From Ignavibacteriales bacterium (GTDB taxonomy: Bacteria > Bacteroidota > Ignavibacteria > Ignavibacteriales > Melioribacteraceae): a DNA stretch of 17,289 nucleotides. The translations under genes and the position numbers were made by a program. The notes under the pieces are model-generated. The model saw nothing but the letters and a program-made list of their open reading frames with translations, was not told the DNA's origin and did not search any database. Positions 1-6,657 of the stretch are shown piece after piece (position 1 is the stretch's first letter; each line of letters opens with the position of its first letter). The stretch is taken from NCBI GenBank assembly GCA_016929735.1, contig JAFGID010000344.1:1-17289 (forward strand). The letters are read 5' to 3'.

Positions 1-15
1 ACAGCAAAAATAATT

Positions 16-1815
16 ATGAACAGATTCACGATTTTTTTAGTATTAAAGATCTTTTTTGGTTCTTTGCCCTGTTCGAGCCAGCAGGATACCTCTGCCGTCT
101 CACGTCTCACGTCTCACGTCTCACGCCATGACGATACCACAAAAATTGTGATCTCAGGAATAAAAATCCAGGGCAATCATAAATTTTCTCAAAAAGAAAT
201 CGAGAAGATCATCCCGCCAGGGCGTTATACCACCGACCAGATTAAAAATGCGGTTCGGCAGATTCTCAAAGGCTATCAACAGAAAGGTTATTATTTTGCT
301 CAAATCGAAGCGGGCGAACAAGCCGATCATCTTTCTTTAAATATAAATGAAGGGGCTTCCCTGGCAATTAAAAATTTCAATATCAATGGCGGCGATTCGC
401 TGGCACAGAATGAAATTGAATCCCTGCTGGATATTCGACAAAAGGGATTAATAAACGAGGCGATCAATTTTAATGCTGAACAAATTCTGGATTATCTTGA
501 AAATAATGGTTATCCGTTCAGTAAAATCTCAATCGATAGTTTAAATGTCAGTCACGAATCGGATAGCTCAAAGATGCAGTTGGATTGTTACCTGGGGCTT
601 GATCTGGGGCCTCGGGTCGCAATCGATTCCATTATTGTCCAGGGAAATAGTGTCACGAAACGGCAGGTGATCGTTCGAGAGATGCGGATCAAACCAGGGG
701 AAATTTTTAGTCAGAAACGAGTTGAACGCAGCCAAAATCGGTTGTTGCGAAGCGGACTGTTTAACCAGGTAGATGAGCCTGAAATTTTTGTTGATCGCCA
801 GAATCACGGCTATTTGGTTGTGAACCTAAAGGAAGGCAATCCCAATCAGCTCAATGCCGTGTTGGGCTATAATCCTGCCACCAATAATCGAGAAAAAGGT
901 TATTTGACGGGATTGATCGATGTGGCGTTCAGGAATTTGCTGGGCACGGGAAGGATCGTGGAAGCGTTCTGGCAGAAGAAAGATCGACGCAGCCAGGAGC
1001 TTCGATTCCATTATGTTGAGCCGTGGGTAGCGGGTTACCCGATCAATTTAGGCGGCGGATTTCAACAGACCATTCAGGATACCTCTTTTATCAGGCGAAA
1101 TTTGTTGCTGGAAATCGAATTTCCTTTTTCTGATGTGTTGACGCTTAATTCGTATTTTGGCAAAGAGGATGTTTTGCCCGACTCGATCGGTCAACTGCTA
1201 TATCAACTCCCCCAGAGCAATTCCTGGTTCAGCCGATTAGGATTCAGCTATGACACCCGTAATGATTATTTGAATCCATCACGTGGCGTGCTTTATCATA
1301 CGCAATTTGAATACGCCCGAAAAAAGGTCAGTGCCGCACCATTGCTGAGTGAGAATTTAATTGAAGCGGGGACTTTTCGTCGTGATCGCTGGATCGTGGA
1401 TCTGGAAGTGTATGTCCCAACCTTTCGCTGGCAGACTATTCTGCTCGGTCTGCATGGGCGACAGGTGAAGTCCAATGAAAAGTATATCTCTGTTTCTGAT
1501 CTGTTTCGTTTCGGGGGAACCAGCTCACTGCGGGGATATCGTGAGGAAGAGTTCTGGGGAGAGAAGATCGCCTGGCTGAACCTGGAATACCGCTATTTGC
1601 TGGCGCCCCGATCCCGTGTCTTTCTGTTTTTCGATGGCGGTTACTTTTACCAGCGAGATCGTGAGCAACAAGTAATCGAAGATTATAAATTTGGTTATGG
1701 CTTTGGTCTGCGAATTGAGACACGGCTGGGCGTGATTGGCATCGATTACGGACTGGGCCAGGGACGGGGCTTGACCAGCGGTCTGGTGCATGTTGGGTTG
1801 ACGAATAAGTTTTAA
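16..1815 (+). CDS. Omp85-family outer membrane protein, TamA/BamA-like
   Basis: This is an outer membrane beta-barrel protein of the Omp85 superfamily, whose members insert or translocate proteins at the outer membrane. A hydrophobic N-terminus (residues 4-18) fits a Sec signal peptide. Three POTRA-like domains follow at roughly 43-113, 114-196 and 200-274, the third with the typical pattern of a long helix ending RLLRSGLF. From about 278 to 599 the sequence alternates as in a 16-strand barrel. It contains the conserved loop-6 motif GGTSSLRGY (500-508, Arg506) and ends in an aromatic residue (NKF), like a BAM recognition signal. The 599-residue length and three POTRAs fit TamA better than BamA, which usually has five. 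No TamB-like gene is visible nearby. No clear Shine-Dalgarno site precedes the ATG and the frame stays open to the window edge, so a slightly earlier start is possible. The gene is much more GC-rich than the region to its right (one line, 1561-1620, is 60% GC). Confidence 0.88.
   Translation: MNRFTIFLVLKIFFGSLPCSSQQDTSAVSRLTSHVSRHDDTTKIVISGIKIQGNHKFSQKEIEKIIPPGRYTTDQIKNAVRQILKGYQQKGYYFAQIEAGEQADHLSLNINEGASLAIKNFNINGGDSLAQNEIESLLDIRQKGLINEAINFNAEQILDYLENNGYPFSKISIDSLNVSHESDSSKMQLDCYLGLDLGPRVAIDSIIVQGNSVTKRQVIVREMRIKPGEIFSQKRVERSQNRLLRSGLFNQVDEPEIFVDRQNHGYLVVNLKEGNPNQLNAVLGYNPATNNREKGYLTGLIDVAFRNLLGTGRIVEAFWQKKDRRSQELRFHYVEPWVAGYPINLGGGFQQTIQDTSFIRRNLLLEIEFPFSDVLTLNSYFGKEDVLPDSIGQLLYQLPQSNSWFSRLGFSYDTRNDYLNPSRGVLYHTQFEYARKKVSAAPLLSENLIEAGTFRRDRWIVDLEVYVPTFRWQTILLGLHGRQVKSNEKYISVSDLFRFGGTSSLRGYREEEFWGEKIAWLNLEYRYLLAPRSRVFLFFDGGYFYQRDREQQVIEDYKFGYGFGLRIETRLGVIGIDYGLGQGRGLTSGLVHVGLTNKF
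98..125 (+). repeat. Four tandem copies of the heptamer TCTCACG inside the Omp85 gene
   Basis: Four perfect head-to-tail copies of TCTCACG lie in the coding region just after the predicted signal peptide. They encode the Ser/His/Arg-rich stretch at residues 28-37. Because the unit is 7 bases long, gain or loss of one copy would shift the reading frame, so three units are needed to restore it. The repeat sits in the linker before the first POTRA domain, where sequence constraint should be low. Confidence 0.9.
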
Positions 1816-1928
1816 ATTCAGTAATAATGTTGCAAACTTTGTAATCGTTTACTACACTATTCTTTAATAAAAAAAATGATTTACGATTAAGGATTAACGA
1901 TTTTTGATCTATGAAGGAATACATTAAA

Positions 1929-2204
1929 CTATACAATCTTCTCCATCTCAAGTAATGCCGAGACTTCTTTAGCAGGCAAAAACGAAGCCATGATAGGAAC
2001 CTTGCTAAAATATCGTTCTCCAGAAAACTGTTTTGAAAAATCAATTATCGTGATCCCAACGATCTCCTTCGATTTTGGATCCACCCTTAAAATGAGGTTT
2101 GAGCTTAACTCAATATATTGCATTCCCTTCTCTGGCTTCCCTAATGAAATATAGAGGACATCAACTTCTCTATCATAGCCAAACATTAATTCTTTTGTAT
2201 TCAT
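1929..2204 (-). CDS. DUF2283 domain protein
   Basis: This 91-residue protein matches the small DUF2283 family. Near the N-terminus it has the characteristic run YDREVDVLYISLG (residues 10-22), followed by a beta-rich segment (ELSSNLILRVD) and the closing pattern EIVGITIIDFS at about 47-57. The family has no firmly established biochemical role. Its members are often found beside toxin-antitoxin genes or other mobile small genes, and here it lies 118 bases downstream of a PIN toxin on the same strand. It converges with the Omp85 gene to its left. The ATG start matches the family start pattern, although the upstream Shine-Dalgarno is weak. I see no transmembrane segment or catalytic motif. Family assignment is fairly secure; function is unknown. 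Confidence 0.75.
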   Translation of the reverse strand: MNTKELMFGYDREVDVLYISLGKPEKGMQYIELSSNLILRVDPKSKEIVGITIIDFSKQFSGERYFSKVPIMASFLPAKEVSALLEMEKIV

Positions 2205-2322
2205 TGTTCCATCTATCTTTAACTTCCTAAATCAGCTATCCCCTTGCCTTTATTTTTTCTTCGTAATTCCCAGGCTTTGTCATATTATTAAATTTCTGCT
2301 TTTCAATTTTAATACTTTCTTG

Positions 2323-2745
2323 CTATTGTTTCAATATGCCGAACACCTTTTCCAGGTGCGAGAGAAAAACTGACACTCGCACGATTTCCACCTCTTGATA
2401 TCGTTTAAATGGAAAATGTCTAATGTTTTTTGTCACCAGATATTGAGCATTTCCGACAGTAGCAGTTTCGAGAAACATATTATCACCTGGATCTTTACAT
2501 ATATTTAGTTTTTCTGAGATCGTGACGACTTGTGCCAATTCTGCCAATCCATTAAGAAAAGTTACGGCTTTATCTCGGGGTACAATTGGATGAGTAAGTA
2601 ATATTTGAGAGTATTCCTCTAAGATCGGTTGCGAAATCAAAAGAACAAATTGGCCATCAAACCATCGATCCAGGACTTTAGCAGGGGCGCCCAGGGGATT
2701 GCCGAGGCCAGGGACAAGAATGTTTGTATCTAAAACAGCTTTAAT
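2323..2745 (-). CDS. PIN-domain toxin, COG1569 type, apparent ATT start
   Basis: This is a probable PIN-domain ribonuclease toxin of about 140 residues. Read from ATT at 2745, it begins MKAVLDTN with the first acidic metal ligand (Asp6), continues through the family pattern NPLGAPAKVLD and ILEEYSQ, and has the second acidic cluster in KDPGDNMFLETA. The usual final VTxD motif is replaced by VTKNIRHF, a variant common in this subfamily. No ATG, GTG or TTG occurs in frame between the stop at 2796-2794 and the LDTN motif, so translation must begin at ATT or ATC or the gene has lost its start. The next standard option, TTG at 2640, would remove the first strand and Asp6 of the active site. It lies 10 bases after the antitoxin stop, as in a two-gene operon. 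PIN toxins usually cleave RNA and are neutralised by the upstream antitoxin. Confidence 0.72.
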   Translation of the reverse strand: MKAVLDTNILVPGLGNPLGAPAKVLDRWFDGQFVLLISQPILEEYSQILLTHPIVPRDKAVTFLNGLAELAQVVTISEKLNICKDPGDNMFLETATVGNAQYLVTKNIRHFPFKRYQEVEIVRVSVFLSHLEKVFGILKQ

Positions 2746-2751
2746 GATGAT

Positions 2752-2757
2752 CTCCTC
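2752..2757 (-). promoter_or_regulatory. Ribosome binding site for the PIN toxin
   Basis: On the minus strand GAGGAG overlaps the end of the antitoxin gene and is followed by ATC ATC ATT. The spacing from GGAG to ATT (six bases, 2751-2746) is ideal, and ATT AAA GCT begins the conserved K-A-V-L-D-T-N segment. The site therefore supports ATT at 2745-2743 as the initiation codon. Confidence 0.5.
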
Positions 2758-3022
2758 ATAAAGGTTTCGAGTATTTTGTGCGTCGATACTCCTTTATTCG
2801 GTGCTCTAAATCTTCTTCATCAATGCCACCCAGAGCTTCCACTTCCTGCCGAATTTGTTGGACAACTTTTTTCAGTTGCTGTCGTTTTCTTGTTTGGATA
2901 TTTAAATAAAGCTCTAATGCAGCATTTAAAACTGCTGGTAAGCTCCCCTCGAATTGCTTATTAGCAATCTCCCTGACTGAATCAGACATTGTAGAAGTAA
3001 GTTGTACTGTAACTTCAACCAT
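2756..3022 (-). CDS. Ribbon-helix-helix antitoxin
   Basis: This 88-residue protein sits directly upstream of the PIN toxin and is most likely its DNA-binding antitoxin. The N-terminus MVEVTVQLTSTMSDSVRE has an alternating beta strand suited to the ribbon of an RHH fold. Helices follow (residues 13-26 and 30-44), with SLPAVLNAALELYL forming the second helix. The C-terminal half (45-88) is strongly charged, with a helical KRQQLKKVVQQIRQEVE stretch that is the likely toxin-binding region. A good Shine-Dalgarno (GAGGTG, minus strand, 3032-3027) supports the ATG. As with most such pairs, the antitoxin probably represses its own promoter in the AT-rich region upstream. Exact RHH subfamily is not certain. 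Confidence 0.65.
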   Translation of the reverse strand: MVEVTVQLTSTMSDSVREIANKQFEGSLPAVLNAALELYLNIQTRKRQQLKKVVQQIRQEVEALGGIDEEDLEHRIKEYRRTKYSKPL

Positions 3023-3200
3023 TGTTCACCTCAAAGCTGAAGGTTTGATTTTTACTTATGTTTTTACCTTGTAATTATACAACCTTTAAATCAAAAAATC
3101 AATGGAAATTTCAAACAAATTATCTTCGAGTTGACCTTTAATTTTTTGAAGCGTGTACGTAAATGATGTTTTTACCAGCTATTATTGAGGGATACTTTGA

Positions 3201-3352
3201 AACCTTATTTTTATCTTTTTAACCTTAGTAACATAATGACAATCCACAAATTTTAACCTTATTACCTTATTATGCTCGTCAAATAAGATAATAAGGTTAA
3301 GGTGTTTTTTGGTTTTGCTTGTTACTAAGGTGTTAAAAGCAAAAATAAGGTT
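3201..3352. repeat. Composite imperfect inverted repeat, about 152 bp
   Basis: Three nested pairs of perfectly complementary blocks face each other. AACCTTATTTTT (3201-3212) pairs with 3341-3352, CCTTAGTAAC (3223-3232) with 3321-3330, and ACCTTATTAT (3264-3273) with 3288-3297. The word AACCTTA(T/G)T also recurs in direct orientation on the left arm. The whole block could extrude as a long, interrupted hairpin. It encodes no protein that I recognise. It may be a small non-autonomous mobile repeat or an intergenic repeat typical of this genome. Confidence 0.75.
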
Positions 3353-3428
3353 CTTGAAAAGCAAATCTTTGGATCACAAATGTAATTGCTTATAATATTG
3401 TTGATGTGTTAAATTGACCTAATTAGCC

Positions 3429-3574
3429 TAATTTCTAATTGATCTAAAAAAATTCCAATTACCCAAGTCTCAAATTATCGTTTTTGACCACAACGCAGCT
3501 AAAAGAGATAAATTGGTCATTGTTTTTTGGTCATTTTTTAGGTCAATTAGGTTAATTAGATCAATTAGAAATTA
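3429..3574. repeat. Inverted repeat pair with 18-bp perfect arms
   Basis: TAATTTCTAATTGATCTA at 3429-3446 is the exact reverse complement of 3557-3574. A second, less perfect pair lies beside it: the words around 3413-3430 and 3539-3556 match in inverted orientation with about three mismatches, but on the swapped side of the main arm. The sequence between the arms (3447-3556) also contains repeated GGTCA(T/A)T words. The order swap argues against a simple hairpin and for several inserted copies of one short element. Confidence 0.7.
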
Positions 3575-3863
3575 ATGATGGTATCCACAAAATTATGAAC
3601 ACTTATGTAAATGTAAAATATTTTTCCCTTGCAGTTTTCTTTTTTATTTATTAATTTGATGCTGCGCTTCCAAATGATTCCATGAGAACAGATGATTTCA
3701 GCAATGGACATGGGACGTGAATTAAATAACCTTTCCATTTCATATTTCTTAACTCAAATATAATCAATATTGATTATTCAACAAAACGATTAATTTATTT
3801 AATTCACTGTCCTAAAAATCCTTATCAATATTCACGCACCAAAAAAGGGGATAATATAAAGCC

Positions 3864-6509
3864 ATGACTCCATACGAAGAAGCATTACAAAGAATAAAAA
3901 AGGCAAAAGAACATAATGCAACCAAATTAAATTTAGCTTTCCTTAAATTGTTAAAACTACCCATAGAGATCATAGAGCTAACGAATTTAACGGAAGTAGA
4001 TTTATCCAATAATCAACTCAGTGATATTTCCCCACTGAAAGATTTAAAGAATTTAACGAAATTAAATTTAGGCGTTAATCAACTCAGCAATATTTCCCCG
4101 CTGAAAGATTTAAAGAACCTAACGGAATTAAAATTATGGAGTAATCAACTCAAAGATATTTCGCCGATAAAAAATTTAAAGAATTTAGAGGAATTAATTT
4201 TATATGAAAATAAAATAATTAATATTTCTCCATTACAAAATTTATTAGATTTAAAAAGATTAGCATTGGGTGGCAATCCAATTAGTGATATATCAGTGCT
4301 GAAGGATTTAAGAAAATTAGAAAAATTAAATTTATCAGAAATTTCAATTGTAGAATTACAATCCTGGATTACTGAGTTTAATATGGATATCCAATGGGAA
4401 AGAATTGGTTGGAAAGATGGCTTTATTTCTTTTTATGATAGTTCTTTAAAAATCCCACCGCCTGAAATTATTAAGCAAGGCAAAGAGGCAGTTAGGAATT
4501 ATTTTGAACAATTAAAAAAACAAGGCAAGGACAACATTTACGAAGCCAAACTAATGCTAGTGGGCGAGCCTGGCTCGGGGAAAACCACGTTAATGAATCT
4601 ATTATTTGATAAAGATTTTCCAGTTCCCAATAAAAAACAAAAATCAACACTGGGAATTGAGGTGCGGCAGAATTGGGGATTCAGTATCGATGATAACAAG
4701 GATTTCAAAGCCCATATCTGGGATTTTGGCGGGCAACAGATCCAATACATGCTGCACCAGTTTTTTCTGACGTCAGATTGTCTATATATTTTAATGGCAG
4801 AAAAACGCAGGGAGCTGGCTAACTTCGATTACTGGCTGAATATCATCAATATCCTCGGCAAAAACAGCCCTGTGGTCACGTTGTTCAACGAAATCAATAT
4901 CGACACCATCGCATCTTTTATTTATGATGAAAAGAAATACAAAAATTTATTCCCCGAGTTAAGCTTGCAAAGGCTGGATGTGAATCTGGCGGATATCGGC
5001 GATGGCAGGTTTGACACGCTTTTACACATGATCAAAAAGCAGCTTAGCAGACTTGAGCTGGTCGGAAAAGAAGTCCCAGCCAGGTGGGTCGATATCCGTA
5101 AGGAATTGGAGAAAAGAAGAGCAAAAAAACATATCCATATTAATGAATATTTTGAAATTTGTGAAGAGTTCGAGATTGAAAAAGAAGCCGACCAGATGTT
5201 GATATTGCGCTATTTTCATCTCCTGGGTATTGTGCTGCATTTCGGTGAAGACGAAAACCTGTGCGACACTTTGTTTTTGGATCCGAATTGGACGGTTGAT
5301 GCCATCTATTCTGTCCTTGCGGACAAAGAGATTGAAAAGAGCCACGGCTTCATCAAAAAATCTGATATTGATAAAATCTGGCGCCACAAAGGATATGAGT
5401 TTGAAGAACGAGCCAAGCTATTGCAACTGATGCGTAAGGACAAATTTGAGCTGTGCTATAAACTGCCTGGCACAGGGGATAATTATATTGTGCCGTTATT
5501 GTTATCTCCGCAAAAACCAGAATACGATTGGGATAATAAGGATAATTTGCAGTTTCGCTTTCAGTACCCATTCATGCCCAAAGGCATTGTCAGTCGCCTG
5601 ATTGTGAGGATGCACGAAAATATTCATGAAAACACGGTATGGAACGAAGGCGTCCTGTTCAAGAAAAATGGGGCAATGGCGCAGGTCATCGAAGGGAAAA
5701 CCGTGAAAGAAGGATTAAAAATAATTGAAATTCGTCTGACAGGAACGCCCAACAGCCGCAAGGATTTATTGACCTTGATCCGTGAGGAAATTAAAAAGAT
5801 ACAAACCAGCTCGTTCCCCAATCTTCCTTATGTCGAAATGGTGCCGTGTAATTGCCAGGAATGTGGAACTGCGACGAATCCATACTTTTTCGATTATGGC
5901 GATATTGAAACCTATTTGCAAAAGGGAAAAACAAAGATTGATTGCCGTAAAAGCACCGAGGAAGTAGCCATCGCAAGCTTAATTGGCAGTGTTTTTAATA
6001 TCGATGAAATTGAATCGAGGAATAAAAGAATCATGGATGAAAATAAAATACATATTGATTTCAAGCCCAATATTCATGTCCATCAAGAACAAGGGCAACA
6101 GCAGGAAGCGACCCAGACCGCAACCCAGCAACAAACAGTCATACAGGAAGTAAGAACTGTACAGGGTCTATTTAAAAATCTCAAAGAAGATATTCTCGAT
6201 GAAGTTGCAATAGAAATCGCAGATGAAAAAGAAAGGAAGCGGATAAAAAATGAATTAGACAATGCCGACGCTGCATTTTCAGAGTTGGAACAGGCGGCAG
6301 CAGAAGGTAAAAAAGAATTACCTGCCAGTACCAAAAGTCGCATCGGCGAATTCATTGATAAGCTCTCTGATGAAAATTCTCGAATCAACAAAGCACTCAG
6401 GCTCGTTTCGAAAGGAGCGGACAAAGTTCAACAACTGGGTCGATTTTACAATAAGATCGCTCCTTATTTTGCATTACCTTCCATTCCGCCGATACTTTTA
6501 GGGAAGTGA
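3864..6509 (+). CDS. LRR-Roc-COR (ROCO) GTPase with helical C-terminus
   Basis: This large 881-residue protein belongs to the bacterial ROCO family, relatives of LRRK2 whose Roc GTPase cycle is coupled to COR-mediated dimerisation. Residues 22-165 are SDS22-like leucine-rich repeats of 22 residues. The Roc domain has the P-loop GEPGSGKTT (234-242, Lys240) and the G3 motif WDFGGQ (286-291). The expected NKxD base-recognition motif reads NEIN (342-345), so guanine specificity may be weakened or altered. COR follows at roughly 425-640, then a Cys cluster C662-N-C664-Q-E-C667 with Cys694, which could bind metal. A Gln/Thr-rich linker (about 735-760) leads to a helical C-terminal module (770-881) ending in a hydrophobic YNKIAPYFALPSIPPILLG segment. 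I do not recognise this module; its position suggests an effector or membrane-contact domain. The LRR part is far more AT-rich than the GTPase part. It converges with the minus-strand block. Confidence 0.9.
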   Translation: MTPYEEALQRIKKAKEHNATKLNLAFLKLLKLPIEIIELTNLTEVDLSNNQLSDISPLKDLKNLTKLNLGVNQLSNISPLKDLKNLTELKLWSNQLKDISPIKNLKNLEELILYENKIINISPLQNLLDLKRLALGGNPISDISVLKDLRKLEKLNLSEISIVELQSWITEFNMDIQWERIGWKDGFISFYDSSLKIPPPEIIKQGKEAVRNYFEQLKKQGKDNIYEAKLMLVGEPGSGKTTLMNLLFDKDFPVPNKKQKSTLGIEVRQNWGFSIDDNKDFKAHIWDFGGQQIQYMLHQFFLTSDCLYILMAEKRRELANFDYWLNIINILGKNSPVVTLFNEINIDTIASFIYDEKKYKNLFPELSLQRLDVNLADIGDGRFDTLLHMIKKQLSRLELVGKEVPARWVDIRKELEKRRAKKHIHINEYFEICEEFEIEKEADQMLILRYFHLLGIVLHFGEDENLCDTLFLDPNWTVDAIYSVLADKEIEKSHGFIKKSDIDKIWRHKGYEFEERAKLLQLMRKDKFELCYKLPGTGDNYIVPLLLSPQKPEYDWDNKDNLQFRFQYPFMPKGIVSRLIVRMHENIHENTVWNEGVLFKKNGAMAQVIEGKTVKEGLKIIEIRLTGTPNSRKDLLTLIREEIKKIQTSSFPNLPYVEMVPCNCQECGTATNPYFFDYGDIETYLQKGKTKIDCRKSTEEVAIASLIGSVFNIDEIESRNKRIMDENKIHIDFKPNIHVHQEQGQQQEATQTATQQQTVIQEVRTVQGLFKNLKEDILDEVAIEIADEKERKRIKNELDNADAAFSELEQAAAEGKKELPASTKSRIGEFIDKLSDENSRINKALRLVSKGADKVQQLGRFYNKIAPYFALPSIPPILLGK
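4011..4208 (+). repeat. Three near-identical 66-bp direct repeats encoding LRR units
   Basis: The word AATCAACTCA starts at 4011, 4077 and 4143, exactly 66 bases (22 codons) apart. Between these points the DNA stays nearly identical (for example CTGAAAGATTTAAAGAA in the first two units). Similarity at the nucleotide level, and not only the protein level, points to recent internal duplication of LRR units. Further repeats downstream (about 4209-4350) are recognisable only as protein. Confidence 0.85.
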
Positions 6510-6657
6510 GACAATAAAACTTCACGGCGGATTATGGAAGAAGCCTAGCGGAGAAGGCTGTATACCATCCTGATGATTTAATCGAAATTCTACTATTTTC
6601 AGTCCTACGGTAAATTTATCCATATTTTGTGAAAATATCTAGGTAATGTAAGAAACT

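Larger units (their letters stand above)
3023..3863. other. Gene-free AT-rich intergenic region with inverted repeats
   Basis: No convincing gene is visible in these 841 bases. The short open frames here have no recognisable protein features. The stretch separates the antitoxin (leftward) from the ROCO gene (rightward), so it must hold both promoters, but I could not single out a credible -35/-10 pair. It contains two inverted-repeat structures described separately (3201-3352 and 3429-3574). The last 250 bases are AT-rich without obvious structure, and only a weak purine run (AAAAGGGG) precedes the ROCO ATG. Confidence 0.7.

Noticed and set aside
1875..1906. Short GATTAACGATT-like repeated words after the Omp85 gene
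   Set aside because: Only two or three degenerate copies; too short to call a repeat element, although the style matches the other simple repeats in the window.
1436..2044. A 202-codon open frame on the minus strand overlapping the end of the Omp85 gene
   Set aside because: It lies mostly antisense to a well-supported barrel domain, has no recognisable motif, and its composition is that of a shadow frame.
3201..3574. CRISPR array
   Set aside because: The repeated words are inverted and nested, not regularly spaced direct repeats with unique spacers, and no cas genes are present.
5022..5571. Minus-strand open frames of 72-121 codons inside the ROCO gene
   Set aside because: They are antisense to conserved COR-domain sequence and show no protein family features.
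6542..6559. Possible terminator AGCCT...AGGCT between the convergent ROCO and membrane-protein genes
   Set aside because: The stem is only five base pairs and no T-run follows on either strand.
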